A stretch of DNA of 13,520 nt from Balneolales bacterium (lineage in GTDB: Bacteria > Bacteroidota > Rhodothermia > Balneolales > Natronogracilivirgulaceae), in assembly GCA_007116685.1 (NCBI GenBank), contig SKIC01000031.1, positions 1 through 13,520 of the forward strand, written 5' to 3'. The position numbers were made by a program, and so were the translations under genes. Below are positions 1-6,234 of this stretch, in pieces. How positions within the stretch are numbered: position 1 is the first letter of the stretch; every line of letters starts with the position of its first letter. The notes below the pieces were generated by a model. It was not told the origin of the DNA, ran no database searches, and saw only the letters and a program-made list of their open reading frames with translations.

Positions 1-1351
1 ACCAGTCGATGAGTTTACCCTTCATATTAGGAGCATAGCGCACTACTTCATCATAGATTTTCTGGGCTTCTTTTTCTTTGATATCGTCCCAATTCAGGCC
101 ATCTGCTAATTTGTAGGGATGCCATTGCGCCCAAACAAACATAGTGTGGGCTCCTTCCGGTGCAAGTGTATCATCAATATTCGAAAATGTCATCGCCAAA
201 ACCGAAGGGCGCTCCGGTGGCAAACCTCGCATGTAGTCCGCAATAGAATTTTGCATGTGTTCGTATGATGGAACCAGCAATTGTAATCCGTTATGGATTA
301 AAGTGTCGTCAGGGCAAGCGGTGTATTTTGGAAGTTCTTTTACAGCACAGCGAATAACCATTCCAAAGCCATTTCCAACATTTATATTTTCCACTCGCTT
401 GAACATATCGGGGGCAAGATGCTCTTTTCCAACCATTTTCATCATGGTGGTTTGCACATGGGCATTGGAAACCACGACTTTCGCACGAAATTCTTCCCCA
501 TTTTCAAGGCGAATTCCGGTCGCCTTGCCATTTTCTATGATTATTTTTGAAACCGGGGCCTCCGCTTTTACACTTCCACCATGGGCTTCCAACATTTTTG
601 CCATTGCCTGTGTCAGCATCCCACTACCGCCTCTCGGACGTTTTCCTCCACTTTCGTGCAACATGGCTTGCCAGCCTGCAAAAGCACCGGTTGCGGATTG
701 CTCGGGAATAGGACCCGATTGAGCAGCAAACCACAAAATAGCAGCCTGTAAATACGGACTTTCAAACTGCTCGGTTACTTCCTGCAAATAAGAGCCAAAA
801 ATACGGCGCAACGCGGAAGCCTGCTCTCCTTTACGGAACATAGCTCCATCACGGATTTGCCCTTTGATAACTTCCGTCATAATAGCACCGGGCGCAGGTG
901 GAACCAAAAAGGCCTTTAAAACCCCACGATTAATTCGTCCCCAGAAATCAATAAAATCCCGATAATTGTCAACGTCATTGGGGCTCACTTGTCGGATAGA
1001 TTCCAGAGTTTTTTCCAAATCCCGATGAAAATGTATCACGCCCTGACCATCAGGTAAAGGATATGACATAAACGGATCCATTTCGATGTATTCGAGTCCG
1101 TATTTCTCAAGTTCCAAATCCTGAATAACGGGAGTTTGATGAATCATAAAATGAGCCGAAGACCCCACATCCATTTTAAATCCCTGCGGAAATTCATCGC
1201 TTTGGAACATCGTTTCAGTGCAAACTGCTCCACCAATGGTATCTCGTCGCTCAAATACTCCTACTTTATAACCGGCTTTTGCGAGATAGCATGCTGTAGT
1301 TAAACCGTTATGCCCGGAGCCGATTACGATTACATCAAAATTGTTTTCCAT
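1..1351 (-). CDS. CrtO-like / phytoene-desaturase-family FAD oxidoreductase (partial, C-terminus outside window)
   Basis: The minus strand is open from an ATG at 1351 to the window edge (450 codons). The protein begins MENNFDVIVIGSGHNGL, a Rossmann FAD-binding motif (GxGxxG at residues 11-16), with an acidic residue E34 ending the second strand and a GG pair at 40-41. A later RPRGGSG stretch (238-244), followed by LTQAM, matches the conserved RPKGGTG-LTEAL region I recall from CrtO beta-carotene ketolases; the PP motif near 151 and the closing region (YAPN-K) also resemble CrtO. Family members are about 530-580 residues, so roughly 80-130 residues are missing at the left. Known relatives oxidise carotenoids (CrtO, CrtI) or are of unclear function (PYROXD2). 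A role in making a ketocarotenoid membrane pigment is an inference; no other carotenoid gene is visible. No Shine-Dalgarno site precedes the start. The gene is divergent from sppA. Confidence 0.85.
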   Translation of the reverse strand, partial: MENNFDVIVIGSGHNGLTTACYLAKAGYKVGVFERRDTIGGAVCTETMFQSDEFPQGFKMDVGSSAHFMIHQTPVIQDLELEKYGLEYIEMDPFMSYPLPDGQGVIHFHRDLEKTLESIRQVSPNDVDNYRDFIDFWGRINRGVLKAFLVPPAPGAIMTEVIKGQIRDGAMFRKGEQASALRRIFGSYLQEVTEQFESPYLQAAILWFAAQSGPIPEQSATGAFAGWQAMLHESGGKRPRGGSGMLTQAMAKMLEAHGGSVKAEAPVSKIIIENGKATGIRLENGEEFRAKVVVSNAHVQTTMMKMVGKEHLAPDMFKRVENINVGNGFGMVIRCAVKELPKYTACPDDTLIHNGLQLLVPSYEHMQNSIADYMRGLPPERPSVLAMTFSNIDDTLAPEGAHTMFVWAQWHPYKLADGLNWDDIKEKEAQKIYDEVVRYAPNMKGKLIDW

Positions 1352-1381
1352 ATTCAGGGTTTTAAAAAGATTTGGTAAGAT

Positions 1382-1519
1382 AAGGCTTTGAAAAACCAGG
1401 ATTTTTGTTCAAGATCGAGACCAGAAGGATTTTAAAACCGCAGCATATTGATTATATGTGAGGATTTTAAAATCCTGATAACGAAGATATTGGGCAAAAA
1501 GACGGTTTTTCAAAGTCTT
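1382..1519. repeat. Long imperfect palindrome (MITE/REP-like) in the divergent gap
   Basis: Two arms, 1382-1437 and 1465-1519, are inverted copies of each other. By hand alignment about 40 of 56 positions pair, including a perfect 12-bp outer block (CTTTGAAAAACC at 1386-1397 against GGTTTTTCAAAG at 1504-1515). The inner block AGGATTTTAAAA occurs at 1426-1437 and again directly at 1461-1472, where it is part of a perfect 16-bp palindrome (1461-1476). The loop of 27 bp contains CATAT...ATATG. As RNA it could fold into one long hairpin. No target-site duplication is evident. It lies 30 bp upstream of the CrtO-like start and 135 bp upstream of sppA, so it may sit in a promoter or leader. The rest of the 303-bp gap shows no gene and no convincing promoter. 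Confidence 0.7.
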
Positions 1520-1654
1520 CAAAGAATATTTAAGCAGGAAACTAAACTTTATTATCTTCTGAAACATTTCAATTATTCATGACGAATTACGCTTAGTCAG
1601 TAAGAACTGAAGATATCAGTATTTCATCACGAATCAGTTACCTAATCCGAAATC

Positions 1655-3436
1655 ATGCAATTTATAAAAACTTTATTAGCCAGTACACTTGGAGTGTTTT
1701 TGGCCTTTTTCATTCTGTTTTTGGTTACACTCATTATGGTTGCCAGCAGCCAGCGAGAATCAGAGCCCTTTGTTAGAGACGGTTCCGTTCTCCATATTGA
1801 GTTAGGCGGCGTATTAGCTGAACGCACAAGTCCAGATCCATTTGCTGAAATTTTTGCCACAGGTCAGCGCCCAACCAGCTTAACGGAAGTACGAAATAAT
1901 TTACGTAAAGCCGCTGCAGATGACCGAATTTCAGGAGTTTGGTTAGATATGAATGCATTGAGTGCCCCCTGGTCACGCCTTCATGAATTACATTCTGAAT
2001 TAGAGCGATTCAAAGAATCGGGTAAATTTATTTACGCCAGCACAGATGATTTAGGATTTACGCAACAAAGTTATTACCTCGCGACAGTAGCTGATTCCAT
2101 CTTCTCTCCCCCACTAACTTTTTTCCAATTTGAGGGGATGCATATTCAGGGGCAATTCCTGAAAAATATGTTCGATAAAATCGGAGTGGATTTCACTGTG
2201 ATAAATACCGGAGATCACAAATCTGCCGGTGATGGTTTTACACGAACAAGCTTTTCAGATGCTGATCGTGAGCAACTTCAGCCCATTATCAACCAATTTG
2301 CTAATCAATTCTTGAGTGCGGTAAGTAATCGTAGTGGATTAAGCCGTGACGAACTCGATACGATATTAAATGAGCGTCCCTATTTCACCATAGAATCTGT
2401 TCAGGATTTCAACTTCTTTGATGCTTTTGCTTATCCGGATGAGGTAAAAGCAAAACTTGAGCAAAGAGTAAAGGATGAAGGTCATCGTAGATTTAATTTG
2501 GTTGCAAATCATCGTTATACACGAGTAAAACCAGAAAGTGCCGGATTAGATCGAATGGATAATCGTAACAGGATTGCCGTTCTACATCTTAACGGACCAA
2601 TTGAGCCAATGTCTGATCCTGTTTTTCCGGGAAGTAGCCAAGCTTCAATAACTGCTACCAATTTTTATGATGATTTTGAGAGTATTCTCGATGATGAATC
2701 TGTAAAAGCAGTGATTTTACATGTAAACAGCCCGGGGGGCGCTGCTTCTACTTCTGAATTAATTTGGGCCGCAATCCAAAACAGAGATAGAGAAATCCCA
2801 GTGCTCACGTATATGGGCTCTGTGGCTGCTAGTGGTGGGTACTACATAGGAATGGCCGCTGATGAAGTATTTGCCAACCCAAGTACTATCACCGGATCGA
2901 TTGGTGTTATCTCGCTTTGGCCCAATGCAAGCGAACTGCTCAATGAAAGACTGGGTATTACATTTGATGAAATTACATCCCATGAACACGCCGGTTGGTT
3001 AAGTCCGGATCGTGCTCTATCTCCTGCTGCTGAGCGTGCATTCAGAGATTTCAACGAAGAAACTTATGAAATCTTCCTCGACCGTGTTGCGGCAAGCCGT
3101 GCTATGGACGTGGAAGAAATCAGACCATTAGCCGGCGGAAGAGTTTATACCGGTCTTGATGCGGCTGAAGTTGGTTTGATTGATGGCGTTGGAACGTTAG
3201 ATGACGTCATTGCCCGGGCAGCAGAATTAGCTGAACTTGAAACTTGGTCTATTGCCCGCTTCCCGCAACCAAAAACATTTATTGAAACTTTGCTGGCTTC
3301 TTCGGGCACATCAGTGAAAGGAATGTTCATGCGAAGTAACCCTGCTTTAGAGCAATTGCATTGGATACAATCAGTAATCGAAGGCAAACGTATGCAAAAT
3401 CTGCTCATTATGCCTTATGATCTTATTTTAGAGTAG
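1655..3436 (+). CDS. sppA: Signal peptide peptidase SppA (S49 family, long form)
   Basis: This 593-residue protein has one N-terminal membrane segment (about 8-30) followed by two peptidase-S49 domains, the tandem arrangement of the E. coli-type 67-kDa SppA (618 residues). The expected Ser-Lys dyad is visible: K189 in GDHKSA of the first domain and S393 in VAASGGYY of the second. The oxyanion-region motif VNSPGG (358-362) and the GSIGV motif (414-418) are present. SppA works on the outer side of the cytoplasmic membrane as an oligomer and degrades signal peptides left after secretion. The start ATG at 1655 places the membrane helix right at the N-terminus, as expected. The gene seems monocistronic: it has a 300-bp upstream gap and a strong terminator 20 bp after the stop. 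Nothing looks broken. Confidence 0.95.
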   Translation: MQFIKTLLASTLGVFLAFFILFLVTLIMVASSQRESEPFVRDGSVLHIELGGVLAERTSPDPFAEIFATGQRPTSLTEVRNNLRKAAADDRISGVWLDMNALSAPWSRLHELHSELERFKESGKFIYASTDDLGFTQQSYYLATVADSIFSPPLTFFQFEGMHIQGQFLKNMFDKIGVDFTVINTGDHKSAGDGFTRTSFSDADREQLQPIINQFANQFLSAVSNRSGLSRDELDTILNERPYFTIESVQDFNFFDAFAYPDEVKAKLEQRVKDEGHRRFNLVANHRYTRVKPESAGLDRMDNRNRIAVLHLNGPIEPMSDPVFPGSSQASITATNFYDDFESILDDESVKAVILHVNSPGGAASTSELIWAAIQNRDREIPVLTYMGSVAASGGYYIGMAADEVFANPSTITGSIGVISLWPNASELLNERLGITFDEITSHEHAGWLSPDRALSPAAERAFRDFNEETYEIFLDRVAASRAMDVEEIRPLAGGRVYTGLDAAEVGLIDGVGTLDDVIARAAELAELETWSIARFPQPKTFIETLLASSGTSVKGMFMRSNPALEQLHWIQSVIEGKRMQNLLIMPYDLILE

Positions 3437-3455
3437 AGAAATAACAACTTATTTT

Positions 3456-3494
3456 AAAAGACCTGGCGATTTAAATAAACGTCAGGTCTTTTTT
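3456..3494 (+). terminator. Rho-independent terminator of sppA
   Basis: The arms AAAAGACCTGGCG (3456-3468) and CGTCAGGTCTTTT (3480-3492) pair with one mismatch around an 11-nt loop, and the T-run continues to 3494. It lies 19 bp after the sppA stop and separates sppA from the MBL-fold gene. Confidence 0.9.
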
Positions 3495-3557
3495 ATTAAA
3501 CGATTTTCAGCATCATCTTCTTTCAACTTATATAGGGGATCAGAAAATTACTTTTAA

Positions 3558-4421
3558 ATGAATATTGGCCATTTTATTATTGAACAATTATCGGAAGGTA
3601 TCTTTGAAATCAGTGAAGATGGCGTTATTGTAAAAATAAAATCGCCCAATCAAACGCAAAAAAAGAGTATTTCTGCCGTAGAACAATTTGCCAAAAGGAA
3701 GTTTTCGAGGATTGGCTTAGATCCCATTTTGATCACAAATGGCAAGTATCACGTCTTATTAGATGCCGGCTTGGGAATAGGTCTTGATGCCAAAGAACGA
3801 ACATCAAGCACATCTAACCTGCTAACCAATTTAGAAATCTTCGGTGTGGCACCTGAGGATATCGATTATGTGGTGCTAAGCCATCTGCACTATGAGCACA
3901 TCGCAGGATTATCATACACTGATGAAGACTTCAAAACGCACGCCACCCTGCCCAACGCGAAAATCGTTGTACAAAAAGACGAATGGAATTTCGCCATACA
4001 GCAATCTATGGAAAAGCAAAATAATAGCGGTTTGGGGTATGAGATGGATGAAATGTATCGCCTTTTTGCTGATGGGCGCATCAAACTCATCGATGAAGAA
4101 TTTTTTAGTCTGATTCATGGTATAGATATAATCAAAACCGGCGGACACACACCCGGCCACCAAATTGTTCGGATTCACAATCGTGGGGATAGCGCCTATT
4201 ATTTTGGCGATTTGATTCCTTCTGAAATCTATCTTAACAAATCATCGCCTACAGGATCAGATTACGATGTTGAAACTGCGCAAAAAATGAAGGTAATTCT
4301 TCTTAAGCAGGCGTGGGAAGAACAGGCTTTACTTCTTTTTTATCATTCATTACAAATCAAAAATGGCAGATTGGTAAAGGATGAATTGAGGAGGTATTCC
4401 CTGACTGAAGCTGGTTTGTAG
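3558..4421 (+). CDS. MBL-fold metallo-hydrolase with variant HxHxEH motif
   Basis: This is a 287-residue cytoplasmic protein with no signal peptide. The metallo-beta-lactamase fold is shown by LLDAGLG (67-73), the metal motif HLHYEH (109-114), H197 in TGGHTPGHQ, D218 in YFGDLIPS and H263 in FYHS. All the usual metal ligands are present except that the Asp of HxHxDH is Glu at 113 (codon GAG, 3894-3896). That Asp normally binds the second metal and orients the water, so either the chemistry is altered or this subfamily tolerates Glu. Overall layout resembles lactonase/YtnP-like and general MBL hydrolases; the substrate cannot be told. It stands alone between the sppA terminator and a repeat-rich gap. 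The start ATG has no Shine-Dalgarno site. Confidence 0.88.
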   Translation: MNIGHFIIEQLSEGIFEISEDGVIVKIKSPNQTQKKSISAVEQFAKRKFSRIGLDPILITNGKYHVLLDAGLGIGLDAKERTSSTSNLLTNLEIFGVAPEDIDYVVLSHLHYEHIAGLSYTDEDFKTHATLPNAKIVVQKDEWNFAIQQSMEKQNNSGLGYEMDEMYRLFADGRIKLIDEEFFSLIHGIDIIKTGGHTPGHQIVRIHNRGDSAYYFGDLIPSEIYLNKSSPTGSDYDVETAQKMKVILLKQAWEEQALLLFYHSLQIKNGRLVKDELRRYSLTEAGL

Positions 4422-4497
4422 GATTTGCTGGGTTGTTATTCTAAATCCAGCGATAAGAACATGGCATATATTCAGTATGCGGGTTCATCCTATCTCT

Positions 4498-4517
4498 CCT
4501 CGGATGATTATCCGAGG
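4498..4517. repeat. Perfect REP-like hairpin
   Basis: CCTCGGAT (4498-4505) and ATCCGAGG (4510-4517) form a perfect 8-bp stem with a GATT loop. It is GC-rich in an AT-rich gap and is not followed by a T-run, so it is not a classical terminator. It is 77 bp after the MBL stop. The compact stem-loop resembles REP elements mobilised by REP-associated tyrosine transposases; that identity is a guess. Confidence 0.6.
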
Positions 4518-4564
4518 CTACATTCGTTTTGATGTTTTGGAAACAAAAGCAGCCTATATCACCT

Positions 4565-4684
4565 CAATTCATCGAATTCAGACACCAATTATAATCTACG
4601 AAACGGATTTTTCACTAATGGCACCAATTCGATTATTCGCAATCCAATTTTTAGCCAATCGCTCCAATTCAAATCCATTCAACC
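4565..4684. repeat. Degenerate tandem repeat, period about 20 bp
   Basis: The core CAATT begins at 4565, 4586, 4625, 4645 and 4665, giving spacings of 21, 39 (two units), 20 and 20 bp. A degenerate sixth unit sits at about 4605. Units mostly end in AC or TC just before the next core, as in CACCAATT at 4583-4590 and 4622-4629 and TCCAATT at 4643-4649 and 4663-4669. It looks like an old, diverged tandem array in non-coding DNA. Confidence 0.55.
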
Positions 4685-4796
4685 TTCTACCTTCTACCTT
4701 CGACAAATCCGTATCGCCTTTGACCTATCACCTGTCACCTATATAGGCGTTCAACCTTCGACCACAATAACCCCAAAACTCTAACCCCTAAACTCT
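4678..4796. repeat. Heptamer-period tandem repeats
   Basis: Several short arrays share a 7-bp period. TTCAACC-TTCTACC-TTCTACC-TTCGACA runs from 4678 to 4705. ACCTATC-ACCTGTC-ACCTATA runs from 4723 to 4743. TTCAACC-TTCGACC is at 4750-4763. A 14-bp unit occurs twice at 4769-4782 and 4783-4796 with 13 of 14 bases the same (AACCCC[A/T]AAACTCT). Together with the hairpin and 20-bp repeats this explains most of the 490-bp gap between the MBL gene and rplU. I see no credible gene there. Confidence 0.65.
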
Positions 4797-4830
4797 TCCT
4801 ACTATCACATAATAATTAGCACAATTTGAA

Positions 4831-4863
4831 TTTTGATAAAACCTGCTAAAAGTCTTATATTTG
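4831..4863 (+). promoter_or_regulatory. Bacteroidota-type promoter for rplU-rpmA
   Basis: TTTTG at 4831-4835 and TATATTTG at 4856-4863 match the -33 (TTTG) and -7 (TAnnTTTG) elements of the primary sigma factor in Bacteroidota, with a 20-bp spacer inside the usual range. The predicted transcription start is near 4868-4870, giving a leader of about 42 nt before rplU. Confidence 0.75.
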
Positions 4864-4877
4864 AAGTCTTTGAAAAA

Positions 4878-4928
4878 ATGAGCGAAACACCAGAATTTAT
4901 CCAGAAAATATATGTACGCAATCGTTGA
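4878..4928 (+). other. Possible upstream ORF overlapping the rplU start
   Basis: A 16-codon frame (MSETPEFIQKIYVRNR) starts at ATG 4878 and stops at TGA 4926-4928, overlapping the first 17 nt of rplU in another frame. It would lie at the very 5' end of the predicted transcript. No Shine-Dalgarno site is visible. It may be chance; if translated it would end just inside rplU and could couple or compete with rplU initiation. Confidence 0.25.
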
Positions 4929-5226
4929 AATTGGCGGGCATCAGTACAAAGTTGCTAAAGGCGATGTTTTATTTGTAGATCGTCAAAATGCAGAAGCCAA
5001 GAAAAAACTTACATTAGACCGCGTTCTCATGGTTGCCGATGGCAAGGGCAAGTTTAATGTTGGCACTCCTGTTTTGGAGAAAGCCGCAGTAAAAGCCACT
5101 GTTTTAGACCATGTACGTGGCGATAAAGTTATCGTATTTAAGAAAAAGCGCCGCAAAGGGTACAAAAAGACCCGCGGACACCGTACCGATCTTACACAGA
5201 TCCAAATTGATTCAATAACCGCATAA
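4912..5226 (+). CDS. rplU: 50S ribosomal protein L21
   Basis: The 104-residue protein begins MYAIVEIGGHQYKVAKGD, the standard L21 N-terminus, and ends with the basic rRNA-binding segment VFKKKRRKGYKKTRGHR (75-91) and the family tail TQIQIDSI. Length is the same as most bacterial L21 (about 103). It binds 23S rRNA in the large subunit. It is the first gene of the usual rplU-rpmA pair, 12 bp before rpmA, and is driven by a clear promoter at 4831-4863. There is no Shine-Dalgarno site before this start. Confidence 0.98.
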   Translation: MYAIVEIGGHQYKVAKGDVLFVDRQNAEAKKKLTLDRVLMVADGKGKFNVGTPVLEKAAVKATVLDHVRGDKVIVFKKKRRKGYKKTRGHRTDLTQIQIDSITA

Positions 5227-5228
5227 CC

Positions 5229-5232
5229 GGAG
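5229..5232 (+). promoter_or_regulatory. Shine-Dalgarno site of rpmA
   Basis: GGAG lies 6 nt before the rpmA ATG within the 12-bp gap after rplU. It is one of the few clear ribosome binding sites in the window and confirms the L27 start. Confidence 0.7.
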
Positions 5233-5238
5233 TATAAA

Positions 5239-5487
5239 ATGGCTCATAAAAAAGGTGGCGGCTCCACGAAAAACGGCCGCGATTCAAACCCAAACATGCT
5301 TGGCGTGAAAAAATTCGGTGGCGAACAAGTTCGTGCCGGTAACATCCTCGTTCGTCAGCGTGGTACCAAATACCATCCAGGTAATAACGTAGGCCGTGGT
5401 GGCGACGATACTCTTTTTGCCCTTGCTGACGGAGTTGTAAACTTCCGCAAAGGTAAAAAGCAGGTGGTTTCTATCGAAACCGTTTAA
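5239..5487 (+). CDS. rpmA: 50S ribosomal protein L27
   Basis: The 82-residue protein begins MAHKKGGGSTKNGRDSNPNMLGVKKFGGE, the typical L27 N-terminus whose flexible tail reaches the peptidyl transferase centre, and continues with the conserved GNILVRQRGTKYHPGNNVGRGGDDTLFA block. There is no N-terminal extension of the Firmicutes type, so no Prp-like cleavage is expected. It is cotranscribed with rplU and followed by a strong terminator. Confidence 0.98.
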   Translation: MAHKKGGGSTKNGRDSNPNMLGVKKFGGEQVRAGNILVRQRGTKYHPGNNVGRGGDDTLFALADGVVNFRKGKKQVVSIETV

Positions 5488-5505
5488 AAACGTTCTGTTT
5501 TTTAT

Positions 5506-5543
5506 AAAGCCTTAATGCTTTTTTGCGTTAAGGCTTTTTTTTT
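5506..5543 (+). terminator. Rho-independent terminator of rplU-rpmA
   Basis: AAAGCCTTAATGC (5506-5518) pairs with GCGTTAAGGCTTT (5525-5537) with one mismatch around a T6 loop, followed by T to 5543. It ends only 17 bp before the next start codon. Confidence 0.93.
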
Positions 5544-5560
5544 GCCTAATATCACATACT

Positions 5561-6223
5561 ATGAAAAGATTACCTCTCCCCGGCCTGAACGGCTTAACTC
5601 CGAACACCATTTTTTGCATCGGACGAAATTACGAAGCACATGCTCGTGAATTAAACAATCCTGTTCCGAAACGTCCGGTTATATTTACCAAACCAATCAC
5701 CAGTTTGTGTTTTGACGAAAGCATTATTCCCCTCCCGGCAGACTTTGGTGAAATTCACTATGAGACGGAAATAGTTGTGGCTATTGGTAAAGCCGGTAGG
5801 AATATACCGGTTTCCGTTGCTGAGGAATATATCGCAGGGTATGCAATAGGTATTGATTTTACAGCTCGTGATCTTCAATCAGAACTAAAACAAAAATCCC
5901 ACCCCTGGGAAATTGCTAAAGGCTTGGATAATTTTGCGCCGGTCAGTTCATTCGTGGAGAAAAATCAAATATCAGACCCAAATCAAATTGGTTTGCGTTT
6001 ACTCATAAATGGCGAAGAGAAGCAGCACGGCAATTCCACAGATATGATTTTCCCAATTGTAGAATTAATCAGTCATTTATCTCGTTATTTCACTTTGAAT
6101 CCTGGGGATTTAGTTTTTACGGGAACTCCGGAAGGCGTTGGACCTGTCAAATCCGGCGATAAAATGACGGCTATTCTAGGAGACCATATCACCAGTTTGA
6201 ATGTAACTTCTCAAGCCGAATAA
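5561..6223 (+). CDS. FAH-family protein, FAHD1/YcgM-like (acylpyruvate hydrolase / oxaloacetate decarboxylase)
   Basis: This is a single-domain fumarylacetoacetate-hydrolase fold of 220 residues, the length of FAHD1 and YcgM (about 220). Metal-binding residues are in place: E68 and E70 in HYETE and D99 in GIDFTARD. The lid residues H27 and E30 in GRNYEAHARE match the His-Glu dyad of FAHD1, and K120 in WEIAKGLDNFAP and the FTGTPEGVGP loop (186-195) are conserved. Known relatives hydrolyse acylpyruvates or decarboxylate oxaloacetate with Mg2+; the exact substrate is not decidable here. It is the first gene of an apparent operon with the M23 peptidase (11-bp gap). The start lies 17 bp after a terminator T-run, so its promoter is unclear. 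Confidence 0.92.
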   Translation: MKRLPLPGLNGLTPNTIFCIGRNYEAHARELNNPVPKRPVIFTKPITSLCFDESIIPLPADFGEIHYETEIVVAIGKAGRNIPVSVAEEYIAGYAIGIDFTARDLQSELKQKSHPWEIAKGLDNFAPVSSFVEKNQISDPNQIGLRLLINGEEKQHGNSTDMIFPIVELISHLSRYFTLNPGDLVFTGTPEGVGPVKSGDKMTAILGDHITSLNVTSQAE

Positions 6224-6234
6224 GCCCCTTCTCA

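Noticed and set aside
255..722. Plus-strand open frame of 155 codons
   Set aside because: It lies wholly antisense to the CrtO-like gene, whose minus-strand frame is open for 450 codons with recognisable motifs; the plus-strand product shows no family features.
1..1351. Naming the left-edge gene crtO
   Set aside because: The similarity is good but phytoene-desaturase relatives and PYROXD2-like proteins share the same motifs, and no carotenoid genes are seen nearby to settle it.
4477..4746. Plus-strand open frame of 89 codons in the repeat-rich gap
   Set aside because: It runs through the hairpin, the 20-bp repeat and the heptamer tracts, and its product has no recognisable motif and a composition set by the repeats. 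It is most likely not a gene.
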